The position numbers and the translations under genes are program-made. The notes under the pieces are model-generated. The model saw nothing but the letters and a program-made list of their open reading frames with translations, was not told where the DNA came from and searched no databases. From an alpha proteobacterium SCGC AAA536-G10 (GTDB lineage Bacteria; Pseudomonadota; Alphaproteobacteria; Puniceispirillales; Marisalimonadaceae), in the NCBI GenBank assembly GCA_000384615.1, contig ARQU01000001.1:151685-215684 (forward strand): 64,000 bases of DNA, read 5' to 3'. Shown here in pieces: positions 53,399 to 62,533 of the stretch. The first letter of the stretch is position 1; each line of letters opens with the position of its first letter.

Positions 53399-54343
53399 TT
53401 ATTTATTCAAAAAATTTAACGCTAGACCTTTTCTTGCCCAAGGAACTTCCAGTAAATTTCCTTCATATGAAGCTGTAATGTATGCTGTTTGTAAATCTTT
53501 CGAGCCAAAACAAATATTGGTGATGTAAGGATCTTCAAATTTTATAAATTCAACTAATTCTCCTGATGGAGATATAACCGTAATACCTCCGTTAAAAAGT
53601 GTCCCTACGCAAATATTCCCATTATTTTCAACAGCGAGTGAATCAAACCTTTTAATTCCTCCTTCATTATTTAACAAAATGCCTCCATTAATAGAATGTG
53701 GAAAAGGAATTTTTTGAACTTCTCCATCACCTATAATTTTAAAACTATAAAGTTTACCCCCTTCTGTTTCAGCTACATAAAGGGTTCTTTCGTCAGGAGA
53801 CAATCCTATTCCGTTAGGTGTCATAATAGGGTGGATAACTTCTTTAATCATTGATCCATCAGCCTTAGCCCAATATATTGCACCCCTATCCATATCTCTA
53901 TTTCTAACTTTACCAAGGTCTGTGAACCAAAAATTACCACTTTTATCAAAAACTATGTCATTTGGACCATTAAGAGGTATATTATTACAATTGTCATATA
54001 AAGTAGAGAACTCACCAGTAGTAATATTAACTTTTTGTATTTTTCCACCTGAATAAGATTTACTTTCTAAGATAGGCCTCATGAACTTATTATTATTAGA
54101 AATTTCCCATTCAAACCCACCATTGTTACAAACATAACAATATCCATCTGGTCCAATAGCAGCTCCGTTAGGCCCCCCTCCTAAATTTGCAATTACTTCT
54201 GTTTTCCCTGATATGTTAATCTTACTTAGAGTACCTCTTGCAATTTCAACTAAAATAATTGATCCATCATTCATAAAAATAGGACCTTCAGGAAATTTTA
54301 AACCTTTGGCTTTAACTATGAACTCTCTAGTAATAATACTCAT
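53399..54343 (-). CDS. SMP-30/gluconolactonase-family lactonase
   Basis: This 314-residue six-bladed propeller protein has the metal-site features FPEGPIFMNDG (about residues 17-27, with the Glu ligand), GGPNGAAIGPDG (about 55-66), NGPNDIVFDKSGNFWFTD (about 124-141) and TPNGIGLSPDE. It hydrolyses sugar lactones or related esters. It lies 14 bases after the MFS gene on the same strand, and the TIM-barrel protein faces it, so a small locus for uptake and opening of a sugar-acid lactone is possible (inference). Confidence 0.9.
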   Translation of the reverse strand: MSIITREFIVKAKGLKFPEGPIFMNDGSIILVEIARGTLSKINISGKTEVIANLGGGPNGAAIGPDGYCYVCNNGGFEWEISNNNKFMRPILESKSYSGGKIQKVNITTGEFSTLYDNCNNIPLNGPNDIVFDKSGNFWFTDLGKVRNRDMDRGAIYWAKADGSMIKEVIHPIMTPNGIGLSPDERTLYVAETEGGKLYSFKIIGDGEVQKIPFPHSINGGILLNNEGGIKRFDSLAVENNGNICVGTLFNGGITVISPSGELVEFIKFEDPYITNICFGSKDLQTAYITASYEGNLLEVPWARKGLALNFLNK

Positions 54344-54357
54344 GACAACTTCCTTTT

Positions 54358-55596
54358 TTATATTTTAGCATATCTTATTTGAGGAACAGTCCAAAACAAC
54401 AAAGCACCTAAGAATGTAAATATAGTACATATTAAGAAACCAAAGTTATAACCACCAGTCAAATCAAAAAGAAATCCTGCCAATAAAGCTCCAGCAGCCG
54501 CACCTAAGCCTTGTCCAAGGTTTGTAGCTCCGTAAATAGATGCTAATCCTTTACCAGCAAATATTTCTGCCATCAAAGTTGTGATTATTGGCCCTCTTGC
54601 ACCTGCAGATAAACCAAATCCTAATATAAATAGAATTAATAGTATTATAGAAGGAAATAATTGCATTAATGCTAAACTAAAAATAGCAATAAAACTTAGT
54701 AAATAACTTACAGTTGCCACAATATGTCTGGGGTACTTATCAGCCGCTAAACCTGTCAACACCATACCAACAAAATTGAGCATTCCTGCTATACCGAAAG
54801 AAAATGCCGCCTGAACTTCACTCAATCCAATGTAAACTAAATATGCAACAACATGTAATGATATTCCAAATATTCCAACAGCTGTAAAACAAAAGATAAA
54901 GAAAAAACCCCAAAATGTTTTTTCTTTGACAGCTTTAATTAGTGAAATACCCACTACCGCTTTTCCATTAAAAGTCTTACGAGGATTATTTTTAGAGCCT
55001 TTTGAAATCCTGTTCCAAGGAAGAATTGATGCTATTATAAATAAAAAAACAAATATATATGAGATGTATTTATAAGATAGTTGCCAACCAACATCATCAA
55101 TCAAAATTTGTGATATTGGAGCCATAATTAAAACGCCCAGCCCCTGACCTGCATAAGCGATTGATAAAGCTGTTCCTAAATTTTTATCAAACCATCTAGA
55201 AACTAAGCTCTGTGCAGGAACTACGCCAACCATGGACGCTCCAATACCACCAAAAACTCCTAAAATAATAAAAAATTGCCAAATGGAAGTTAAATTACCT
55301 AATAATCCGTAAGATATAGCAAGTAAGCCCAATCCAACCATATAATTAAACCGTGGACCAAATCTATCAAAAGCCATACCTGATAATAATGATCCAAGTC
55401 CAAGACATACCATATATATCGAATATATAGAGGCTACTGATGCCCTGTCCCATGAAAAGTGGGAACTTAGAGGTAATAAAAAAACACCAAAACTTTCACC
55501 TGCACCTCTACTAAGCGAAGTCATCATTAAACAATAAAATAATACTAATAAAGATGAAAAAGATGCTAAAATATAAAAAATATTATTCTTGAGCAT
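54358..55596 (-). CDS. MFS transporter (monocarboxylate/OFA-like)
   Basis: This 412-residue protein has 12 predicted membrane helices. The first loop carries GMAFDRFGPRFNYMVGLGLL (about residues 73-92), the MFS A-motif; GLAADKYPRHIVATVSYLLS is the matching second-half loop. Sequence style (SRGAGESFGVFLLPLSS) is of monocarboxylate and OFA carriers. It lies 14 bases upstream of the SMP-30 gene and probably imports that enzyme's substrate. An ATTAATCATTAAT dyad lies 39 bases before the ATG. Confidence 0.9.
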   Translation of the reverse strand: MLKNNIFYILASFSSLLVLFYCLMMTSLSRGAGESFGVFLLPLSSHFSWDRASVASIYSIYMVCLGLGSLLSGMAFDRFGPRFNYMVGLGLLAISYGLLGNLTSIWQFFIILGVFGGIGASMVGVVPAQSLVSRWFDKNLGTALSIAYAGQGLGVLIMAPISQILIDDVGWQLSYKYISYIFVFLFIIASILPWNRISKGSKNNPRKTFNGKAVVGISLIKAVKEKTFWGFFFIFCFTAVGIFGISLHVVAYLVYIGLSEVQAAFSFGIAGMLNFVGMVLTGLAADKYPRHIVATVSYLLSFIAIFSLALMQLFPSIILLILFILGFGLSAGARGPIITTLMAEIFAGKGLASIYGATNLGQGLGAAAGALLAGFLFDLTGGYNFGFLICTIFTFLGALLFWTVPQIRYAKI

Positions 55597-55635
55597 ATAA
55601 AACCTCTAACTTAGACGAACTTTATTTATTTGATG

Positions 55636-55648
55636 ATTAATGATTAAT
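55636..55648. promoter_or_regulatory. ATTAAT-N-ATTAAT dyad before the MFS gene
   Basis: ATTAAT-G-ATTAAT is the reverse complement of the core of the palindrome at 27087-27099. It lies 39 bases before the MFS start, nearly the same distance as the first one from its gene. A shared repressor site is possible; low base complexity makes chance possible too. Confidence 0.3.
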
Positions 55649-55711
55649 TATTATTTAGATTTTAATATTAATATATTATTAAGATATCTAAAATTGAATT
55701 AAAAAGAAACA

Positions 55712-56182
55712 ATGTACCAAAAAATAAATAAAGAAGTAGACAATAAAATCCAAGCTATAATTGAAGGTGATTACGAGGTTTCAATCCTTGGAACCTTAGG
55801 AAAGGAGGGTTATCCTTTTCTATCAAAAATTCTACCAATGTATCACAATAATAAAATCTACATTTTAATAAGTGACTTGAGTGAACATACACAAAACATA
55901 AAATTAAATGACAAGGTAAGCTTCTATTTCTCAATGAAAGAAATTAATAATACAAAATTAAATAATCCACGTTTAACTGTGAATGGTTCAATTTCTAAAC
56001 TTCAGTTAAGTAAAAGTAATTCAAAATATATTGATTTATTAAAAAATTATCAAAAAATAGATAAAGGAAGTAAAATGTGGGGCATGTTTTCTGATTTTAA
56101 TTTTTATTTCTTCACACCCTCTAGAGCACTCTTCATAGAAGGCTTTGGAAAAGCATATCAAAAAATTTATTCTATAGAATAA
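55712..56182 (+). CDS. Pyridoxamine 5'-phosphate oxidase-fold protein (HugZ-like)
   Basis: This 156-residue split-barrel flavin or haem-binding protein has VSILGTLGKEGYPFLSKILP (about residues 22-41), HTQNIKLNDKVSFYF (about 66-80) and a long C-terminal strand with PSRALFIEGFGKAYQI-like residues. Relatives include HugZ haem oxygenases and PNPOx-like redox proteins. Its stop codon overlaps the ATG of the next gene (TAATG), so the two are translated together. The link with the hydratase-like neighbour is not understood. Confidence 0.8.
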   Translation: MYQKINKEVDNKIQAIIEGDYEVSILGTLGKEGYPFLSKILPMYHNNKIYILISDLSEHTQNIKLNDKVSFYFSMKEINNTKLNNPRLTVNGSISKLQLSKSNSKYIDLLKNYQKIDKGSKMWGMFSDFNFYFFTPSRALFIEGFGKAYQKIYSIE

Positions 56183-56967
56183 TGATTGAAATGAAAAATA
56201 AATTAATAAATACATTTGTAGAAAGTAGATTGAAACAGGTATTAATAAATGACTTAGATTCATATCAAGTAAAGGATTTAAATGAAGCATATAATTTACA
56301 AGAAATTGTAAATGAAAAACTCAGTTTGTCTGGGTTAGGAGAAGTTATCGGCTATAAAATTGGTTGTACCAATAAAAGTATTCAAAAAGAACTTGGGGTT
56401 AGTAACCCTATATTTGGCCCTATTTTTAAAAATAAAATTATTAATAGTAACAAAACAATTTATCTAAAAGAGTTTACAAAAGTTGGGGTTGAATGTGAAA
56501 TTTATATTAAAATTTCTAAAGAGATTAATGAAAATACCAATTACAATATAAATAATATAAGAAACTTTATTGCTAATTATGGAGTATCTTTAGAGTTAGT
56601 AGAAAATAGATTTTTTGATATTAAAAAAAATAAAATTGAACATATAATAATTGACGGAAGTTTAGGAAATTCGATAATTTTAGGAAAAGAAATTAGTAAT
56701 AATTCCATTAATTTTTCAAAATTAATTGGAAAATTATTTATTAATAATAAAGAAGTTTATTCAAATTCTGCTTCTACAATCCTTGAAGACCCATTAAATG
56801 CACTATTATGGTATTTTAATAAGAAATTAAGTTTAAATAATTTTATTAAAAAAGATGAAATAGTTAGTCTTGGAAGTATTACACCTCTTTTATGGATAGA
56901 TTATCCATGTAATGTAGAAGCTGTAATAGATGGCTTAGGCAAATGTTCAATAACTTTCGTTAATTAA
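56182..56967 (+). CDS. 2-keto-4-pentenoate hydratase-like (FAH family)
   Basis: This 261-residue protein of the MhpD/fumarylacetoacetate hydrolase family has IGYKIGCTNKSIQKELGV (about residues 54-71) and FGPIFKN, the Glu-containing VGVECEIYIKI strand (about 98-108, EcE metal motif), and DGLGKCSI at the end. It hydrates 2-oxopent-4-enoate in meta-cleavage pathways. It is translationally coupled to the PNPOx-like gene. It is richer in Asn and Ile than related genes earlier in the window. It may act with the downstream TAXI transporter, which faces it. Confidence 0.85.
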   Translation: MIEMKNKLINTFVESRLKQVLINDLDSYQVKDLNEAYNLQEIVNEKLSLSGLGEVIGYKIGCTNKSIQKELGVSNPIFGPIFKNKIINSNKTIYLKEFTKVGVECEIYIKISKEINENTNYNINNIRNFIANYGVSLELVENRFFDIKKNKIEHIIIDGSLGNSIILGKEISNNSINFSKLIGKLFINNKEVYSNSASTILEDPLNALLWYFNKKLSLNNFIKKDEIVSLGSITPLLWIDYPCNVEAVIDGLGKCSITFVN

Positions 56968-57036
56968 TAAAATTATAAATAAATTCAAGAATCTTTAGTG
57001 CAAATGACTGAACAATTTTTTTAATAATAAATTAAT

Positions 57037-58785
57037 TTAGACAAACATTATCAAAAGACCTAGTAAAAAAGCAGCTACTCTTAAAAATGGGTTATAATTT
57101 CCTATTATTGAAAAAGACAGCATTATTAAGCTAAAAGCTATCTTTATAAAAGCTAATAATGATAGAATAAATGTTGAATTTAAATCAAGAATAGATTTAT
57201 TTGCTATCATTGCTAACGGAATAAAGTAAAGACCAATCCCAAGAGACATTGACGTAATCGACACTTTTAACCAATTTTCGTTAACCATTCCAGCAGCAAT
57301 AAAAACTGTTCCACATACAGGTGGTGTTATTGTAGATAGCAATGCAAACCAAAAAACAAATAAATGTACTTGAAGTAATTCTAAACCCATATCAACTAAA
57401 GCAGGACCCGCTACTGAAACACAAATTACATATGCAGCTGTCGTTGGAACTTCCATTCCAAGAATTAAACAAGCCAAGCCAGTTAAGAGTAAGGCAGGCC
57501 AAATATTATTATCAGAAATAGAAATTATTAGTGATGTAAGTTTTACTCCCAGGCCAGTAATAGATAAGACACCAATGATAAGGGAAGCGCATAAAATAAT
57601 AGAACCTATCAAAGAAATTTGCTTTCCTGAAGAAGTACAAGCACTAAAAAATCTATTTAATCCCAACTTAAAATCAAAACTATTATCTAGATTAAAAAAA
57701 AGAAGTAAAAAAGAAGCTAAAATAGCAACTGAAGCTGCATATTGAGGAGTAAAGCCTATAAACATAAAAAATAATAATATAGAAAAAGGAATAAGGAAAA
57801 AAAATGAAGTAATTAATACAATGGATTTTCTAGGCAAATACTTTTGATCTATAGGTTTTAAATCATATTTTTTAGCATAAAAATCAATACCAACCCAAAC
57901 AGCAAAAAAAAATAAAATAGCTGGAAGTAAAGCTGCTAATATAATTTGATTATATGGTATTCCAGTTAACTCCACCATTACAAATGCACCTGCGCCCATC
58001 AATGGAGGCATAATTTGTCCGCCTGACGATGCAACAGCTTCAACAGATGCAGCTAATCTTTTAGGATATTTTAATTTTGTCATTGCAGGTAAAGTGACCA
58101 TTCCAGTTGAAGCAACATTTGCCGATGCAGAGCCTGATATTGAACCAAAAAGCGCTGAAGATATAACAGAAACTTTAGCCGCTCCACCCTTTAGTCTACC
58201 AGCAAATGCTGTTGCTATATTCATGAAACCAGATCCAGCTTCACCAGAATTTAAAAAAGATCCAAAAATTACAAATATAGAAACTATAGATACCGAGACA
58301 CCTGTTAAAGATCCCCATATTCCTCCTTCAGCAATAGTCAAAGTTCCCAAAAAACTATTTAGTGGTATTCCAGGATGACCGAATTCTCCTGGGATCAAAT
58401 TTCCAAAAATTCCATACAAAATAAAAATTAGACTTACTAAAGGTAGAGGCCAACCAACTGAACGTCTTGCCATTTCTAATACTATTAATATTAAAATTAT
58501 AGATATTGAAAATTGAAAACTACCCTCTAAAAAGCCATATTGGTCCATTAAACTTTCATGACTGAAAGATATCCAAAGACAACTAAAAATACCTAAAAAG
58601 ACTATAATTAAGCTTATTAAGTTATTAGAAAAATTTTTATCATACAAAAATATCCAAGGTAAAATTAAGGCCATGTGAATAGGCCTGGATATTAAATTTG
58701 GAACTAAACCAGAAAAAATCAGATAAATGTGGAAAGCAATGGAAACAAATCCAAAAACAATCCACATTTTTTTTGTTGAAGACAT
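57037..58785 (-). CDS. TRAP transporter fused permease (TAXI type)
   Basis: This 582-residue membrane protein fuses the small (DctQ) and large (DctM) permeases, as usual for TAXI systems. About four helices lie in the first 130 residues and 12 or more follow. The DctM signatures are present: SSALFGSISGSASANVASTG (about residues 208-227) and MPPLMGAGAFVMVELTG (about 257-273). It follows the TAXI binding-protein gene by 6 bases. TAXI transporters import glutamate, 2-oxoglutarate or related acids where known. No regulator is adjacent. Confidence 0.93.
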   Translation of the reverse strand: MSSTKKMWIVFGFVSIAFHIYLIFSGLVPNLISRPIHMALILPWIFLYDKNFSNNLISLIIVFLGIFSCLWISFSHESLMDQYGFLEGSFQFSISIILILIVLEMARRSVGWPLPLVSLIFILYGIFGNLIPGEFGHPGIPLNSFLGTLTIAEGGIWGSLTGVSVSIVSIFVIFGSFLNSGEAGSGFMNIATAFAGRLKGGAAKVSVISSALFGSISGSASANVASTGMVTLPAMTKLKYPKRLAASVEAVASSGGQIMPPLMGAGAFVMVELTGIPYNQIILAALLPAILFFFAVWVGIDFYAKKYDLKPIDQKYLPRKSIVLITSFFFLIPFSILLFFMFIGFTPQYAASVAILASFLLLFFNLDNSFDFKLGLNRFFSACTSSGKQISLIGSIILCASLIIGVLSITGLGVKLTSLIISISDNNIWPALLLTGLACLILGMEVPTTAAYVICVSVAGPALVDMGLELLQVHLFVFWFALLSTITPPVCGTVFIAAGMVNENWLKVSITSMSLGIGLYFIPLAMIANKSILDLNSTFILSLLAFIKIAFSLIMLSFSIIGNYNPFLRVAAFLLGLLIMFV

Positions 58786-58791
58786 TAAAAA

Positions 58792-59742
58792 TTAATGATG
58801 ATCAGCCAGTTTTGCTCCAATCTCTTTATATAACTTTATTGCTCCTGGATGAATTTTAGTAGATATATTAGAAAGCATCTTCGGTGTAACTCCATTCCAC
58901 CATTTTGCTGCTTCACCTAATTTACCTTTATTATCCCAATAAGCTTTGGTTAGGTTGTATGCTATTTCATCACTCATGTCAGTAGTTGTATATGCAACAA
59001 CTGGAAGTGAAGTTGTAGAAATATCTGATTTTTGGCCAGCATAAGTACCTGCAGGTATAACTAATTTAGTTCTCTTTGAGGATTTAATTTGATCATTATT
59101 AAGTGATATAACATTTACACCCATTGACGCAGCTGCTTCAATAACATTAGGTGCTGGATAAGATCCTGCAGTTACAAATCCATCAATTTGACCATTTTTT
59201 AGAGCAGGAACAGCATTTGAAAGCTCAACTTGGGCTAGTTTAACCTTACCTTCTAAACCAAATTTTTTTATGTATTTAGCACCTTCTTTTGCACCAAAAG
59301 AACCTTTACCTAAAAGTATAGTTTTACCTTCCATGTCTTTGAAACTTGTAACACCTGATTTTTTTGACATTACAAAATGCATAGTCAGAGAAGGTATTGG
59401 GAATAATGCCCTAATATTTTTATATTTTGGATTCCCTTTACCTTTAAACATAGCTTTTTCTGCAATTGCAAGTTTTACAAGCACAGGTGGTGTTGTGAAT
59501 ACATAGTTACCCTTTCTTCCAGCTACCTCTTTAACATTTTGAACAGAACCTTGGCTTTCTTCAATTGTTAAAATCATATCTCCATTGGTAGATTTTTTTA
59601 TAGTATCGGCTATTTGTACAGCCATCTGGTAATAAGAAGATGTAGACTTTGCTGATTTATAAGTAATTCTAGTTTCTGCAATAGATTGACTTACACCAAA
59701 AAAAGATAAAAATGATATAAGGATTATATTTTTCATTTTCAT
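58792..59742 (-). CDS. TAXI-family TRAP solute-binding protein
   Basis: This 316-residue periplasmic protein has a signal peptide (residues 1-22, ending SIAE) and TAXI-family landmarks: YKSAKSTSSYYQMAVQIAD (about residues 28-46), LGKGSFGAKEGAKYI (about 147-161), and the NGQIDGFVTAGSYPAPNV segment. GGGAGG lies six bases before the ATG. It is the binding component of the fused permease 6 bases downstream. The ligand is unknown. Confidence 0.93.
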   Translation of the reverse strand: MKMKNIILISFLSFFGVSQSIAETRITYKSAKSTSSYYQMAVQIADTIKKSTNGDMILTIEESQGSVQNVKEVAGRKGNYVFTTPPVLVKLAIAEKAMFKGKGNPKYKNIRALFPIPSLTMHFVMSKKSGVTSFKDMEGKTILLGKGSFGAKEGAKYIKKFGLEGKVKLAQVELSNAVPALKNGQIDGFVTAGSYPAPNVIEAAASMGVNVISLNNDQIKSSKRTKLVIPAGTYAGQKSDISTTSLPVVAYTTTDMSDEIAYNLTKAYWDNKGKLGEAAKWWNGVTPKMLSNISTKIHPGAIKLYKEIGAKLADHH

Positions 59743-59826
59743 TGCATTCCTCCCAAACGTTGAATTTGAAAAAGTATTATATTAAAATAATAATTAATAA
59801 GATTATTACATTAAAAGTTTAATAAA

Positions 59827-60042
59827 TTGGACAATTTTTTTAAAAAATTTAATTCATCTTTAATCATGATTGAAGAAAAGATTAACTTTTTGTTTATGTT
59901 AATTGAAATTGTATTTGGATTAATAGCTCTATTATTAATAATATGGGTGTATGGATTTGTTAGAAGAAATTTAGGTTTAGACAAGCAAACAAAAGAGCTT
60001 AAAAAAATAAGGGAAATTCTAGAGCAAAATTTAAAAAAATGA
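59827..60042 (+). CDS. Small single-span membrane protein, unknown
   Basis: I do not recognise this 71-residue protein. It has one strong hydrophobic helix (about residues 22-44), a basic VRRNLGLDKQ junction and a charged, probably coiled-coil tail (about 48-71, heptad-like ELKKIREILEQ). The start is TTG at 59827 or ATG at 59866; neither has a good ribosome site. It is divergent from the TAXI operon. The TM-plus-coil layout with lysine-rich tail supports a real gene rather than a chance frame. Confidence 0.5.
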   Translation: MDNFFKKFNSSLIMIEEKINFLFMLIEIVFGLIALLLIIWVYGFVRRNLGLDKQTKELKKIREILEQNLKK

Positions 60043-60043
60043 A

Positions 60044-60262
60044 TTAGAAAGGAAACCTAGTATTATTAGAATTTTTTCTATATATCTTAAAATCTTTGAA
60101 CTTAGCAACTGGTATACAATTAAATTGAGGTGACGTTAAGCCAACATCTCTCATTTCAGTAGCGGCATTTTGTGACTCTGAAAAACATTTAGCAGCACTT
60201 TTATATCTTAAGCCACTATCAATAACATCGCCACCTAAGACCCAAATTAATAAAAATTCCAT
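60044..60262 (-). CDS. Small conserved-looking protein, unknown
   Basis: I do not recognise this 72-residue protein by name. It starts MEFLLIWVLGGDVIDSG, possibly a short export or membrane-anchoring segment, and has two cysteines, in AKCFSES and FNCIPV, that could form a disulfide. The pattern hydrophobic start, SGLRYKSAAKC, then PQFNCIPV looks protein-like and balanced. It converges on the small membrane protein with 1 base between stops and lies upstream of hsp20 on the same strand order. Confidence 0.55.
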   Translation of the reverse strand: MEFLLIWVLGGDVIDSGLRYKSAAKCFSESQNAATEMRDVGLTSPQFNCIPVAKFKDFKIYRKNSNNTRFPF

Positions 60263-60331
60263 TTAAATGCCTAATATAAATAGGTTTATAATAAAGGTTA
60301 GGACAAATACTTGCCCTAACCCAAAAAATAC

Positions 60332-60754
60332 TTAAGCCGATTTTAAAGCAATTTGCCTTGGTTTTCTCTCTTCTGGAATTTCTCTTAGGAGAGAAATTTT
60401 CAGTAAACCATTAGATAACTTTGCATCTTTGACATCAACATATTGTTCTAATCGAAACTTTTGTTCAAAAGATCTTTTTGCAATGCCTTTATATATATAT
60501 TGGACATTGTCGTCTTGAATTTCTGAACCACCATTACCTTTAATAGTAAGAACACCGTCATGAACATCTATAGAAATATCTTTTTTATTAAAGCCAGATA
60601 AAGCTAACGTTATTTCATATTCATCTTCAGAAATTCTTAAAATATCATGGGCAGGAAATGAATTTTGTTTTTGTGTTGAAATTGTCTCTAGTTCATTGAA
60701 AAGGTTGTCAAAACCTACAAAAGAACGTAATGCGAGTGTTGGTAATATAGTCAT
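60332..60754 (-). CDS. Small heat-shock protein Hsp20 (IbpA-like)
   Basis: This is a 140-residue class A sHsp. The start ATG 60752-60754 has AAGGAG 6 bases before it; the ORF open further upstream lies in the RNA leader. MTILPTLALRSFVGFDNLFN is the typical IbpA N terminus, followed by the alpha-crystallin domain (about 35-125) with ISEDEYEITLALSGFNKKDI and LSNGLLKISL (the GLLxIxL signature). It holds unfolding proteins in a refoldable state during heat stress. Its leader forms a ROSE-type thermometer and a heat-shock promoter candidate lies before that. Confidence 0.94.
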   Translation of the reverse strand: MTILPTLALRSFVGFDNLFNELETISTQKQNSFPAHDILRISEDEYEITLALSGFNKKDISIDVHDGVLTIKGNGGSEIQDDNVQYIYKGIAKRSFEQKFRLEQYVDVKDAKLSNGLLKISLLREIPEERKPRQIALKSA

Positions 60755-60837
60755 TTTTAGCTCCTTATAAAGCGAGTTAATAAACATTCCATTATGGCAA
60801 TGTTACTTTTTAATTATGTGATCCATTATGGCATCAC
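60755..60837 (-). promoter_or_regulatory. ROSE-like RNA thermometer in the hsp20 leader
   Basis: In the minus-strand RNA the ribosome site AGGA (60765-60762) pairs with UCGCU (60775-60771), the UYGCU block of ROSE elements, with the G (60773) bulged, plus outer C-G and inner U-A pairs. Two hairpins precede it: GUGAU...AUCAC (60837-60818) and AACAUU...AAUGUU (60804-60783), both closing the same ten bases GCCAUAAUGG. Heating would melt the ribosome-site stem and allow translation. ROSE elements before hsp20 are well known in alphaproteobacteria. Confidence 0.85.
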
Positions 60838-60842
60838 TGTAT

Positions 60843-60873
60843 ATATTTAGTTGTTGAAAAACTGATTTTCAAG
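60843..60873 (-). promoter_or_regulatory. Candidate RpoH (sigma32) promoter of hsp20
   Basis: On the minus strand CTTGAAA (60873-60867) is a perfect sigma32 -35 element. CTAAATAT (60850-60843) is a weak -10 candidate 16 bases further. Transcription would start just before the first thermometer hairpin, giving a leader of about 80 bases. The -35 element is also half of an inverted repeat TTGAAAA/TTTTCAA (60854-60872). Confidence 0.5.
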
Positions 60874-60907
60874 ACCTAGTATTCAAAATAATATCAAGGA
60901 GGATTTT

Positions 60908-62509
60908 TTGAAGATTGACAAATGTCTGGATACATTAATCGTGGGTGCAGGTTTTGCTGGCATGTATATTTTACATAAACAAATGTCAGAAGGATTTAAA
61001 GTTGAAATATTTGAACAAGCTGATGATGTTGGTGGAACTTGGTATTGGAATAAATATCCTGGGGCTAGATGCGATATTGAAAGTATGGATTACTCTTATT
61101 CTTTTTCTGAAGATCTACAACAAGAATGGAATTGGAAAGAAAAATATGGAACACAACCTGAGTTACTTGAGTATGCAAAATTTGTATGTAAAAAATTTGG
61201 TTTAAGAAAAAATATTAATTTTAATACTAAAATTATTAAATCAAAGTTTTCAAAAGAAAAACAAAAATGGATTGTGACTACAGATAAACAAAAAATTATT
61301 GAATGTGAGCACTTAATTTTAGCTACTGGAAATTTATCGACACCAAATACTCCAAAAATCCCAGGATTAAATAACTTTAAAGGGAATATATATCATACGG
61401 GAGCATGGCCTACAGAAATGCCTGATTTTAAGGGTAGGAAAGTTGGAGTAATAGGTACAGGTTCTTCAGCTGTTCAATCTATTCCAATAATTTCTAATAC
61501 TGCTGAAAAATTAATAGTGTTTCAAAGGACACCTAATTTTAGTTTACCTGCTAGACATAGAGATCTTCCTAAAGATAAAAGAGAGGAATATAAAAAGAAC
61601 TATAAAAAATATCGTCAACTAGCTAAAAATTCATCTTTCGGAATTGCAAAATATCAACCCCCTACACAATCAACTTTTGAAGTAAGCGACGAAGAAAGAA
61701 ATGTAATTTATGAAAAAGCTTGGCAAGAAGGCGGACAAGCAATGTTATTTGCATTCACAGATTTACTCATTGATGAAAAAGCAAACGAAACTGCAGCTGA
61801 ATTTGTGAGAAATAAAATAAGAAAAATTGTTAGTGATAAAGAAACAGCTGAAAAACTATGCCCCAAAAATCATCCAATTGGGACTAAAAGACTTTGTTTA
61901 GATAGTAACTATTTTGAAACATATAATAAAAATAATGTTTCTCTAATAGATATTTCTAATGATCCAATTGAAAAAATTACAGAAAAAGGATTATTTACTA
62001 ATAATATCGAATATTCTTTTGATGATTTAGTATTTGCTACAGGTTTTGATGCAATGACAGGTGCAGTAAATGCTATTGAAATTTTAAATGATAAAGATGT
62101 AAGTTTAAAATCTAAATGGTCTGATGGTCCCAAAACATATTTAGGTATGATGGTATCCAATTTTCCAAATTTGTTTATGATAACTGGGCCTCAAAGTCCA
62201 GGTGTAAAAAGTCAAATGATTTTATCAATTGAACAACATGTCGACTTTATTCATAATTTAATAGTTCACAAAAAGGATAATAAATACAAAAAAGTAAATG
62301 CAAATTCCATAAATCAAGATAAGTGGGTTAATCATAATAATGAAGTTGCTAATGCAACTTTATACCCATTAGCTCATTCTTGGTATAATGGTGATAATAT
62401 TGTTGGTAAAAGTAAAGGATTTATGCCGTATGTTGGAGGCGTTGCCAATTATAAAAAAATATGTGACGAAAAAGTCAGCAATAACTATGAAGGGTTTGAA
62501 TTCTCTTAA
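60908..62509 (+). CDS. Baeyer-Villiger-type flavin monooxygenase
   Basis: This 533-residue class B flavoprotein monooxygenase has an FAD Rossmann motif GAGFAGMYILHKQ (about residues 13-25), an NADPH motif GVIGTGSSAVQSIP (about 178-191), and the Baeyer-Villiger fingerprint FKGNIYHTGAWP (about 156-167, FxGxxxHxxxWP). It inserts oxygen next to a ketone to form an ester or lactone. The start is TTG at 60908-60910, with AAGGAGG seven bases earlier. The next gene encodes an enolase-superfamily enzyme, so lactone or sugar-like acid processing is possible. Confidence 0.92.
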   Translation: MKIDKCLDTLIVGAGFAGMYILHKQMSEGFKVEIFEQADDVGGTWYWNKYPGARCDIESMDYSYSFSEDLQQEWNWKEKYGTQPELLEYAKFVCKKFGLRKNINFNTKIIKSKFSKEKQKWIVTTDKQKIIECEHLILATGNLSTPNTPKIPGLNNFKGNIYHTGAWPTEMPDFKGRKVGVIGTGSSAVQSIPIISNTAEKLIVFQRTPNFSLPARHRDLPKDKREEYKKNYKKYRQLAKNSSFGIAKYQPPTQSTFEVSDEERNVIYEKAWQEGGQAMLFAFTDLLIDEKANETAAEFVRNKIRKIVSDKETAEKLCPKNHPIGTKRLCLDSNYFETYNKNNVSLIDISNDPIEKITEKGLFTNNIEYSFDDLVFATGFDAMTGAVNAIEILNDKDVSLKSKWSDGPKTYLGMMVSNFPNLFMITGPQSPGVKSQMILSIEQHVDFIHNLIVHKKDNKYKKVNANSINQDKWVNHNNEVANATLYPLAHSWYNGDNIVGKSKGFMPYVGGVANYKKICDEKVSNNYEGFEFS

Positions 62510-62533
62510 AAAACAACTTAATAGGAGTTTGTA

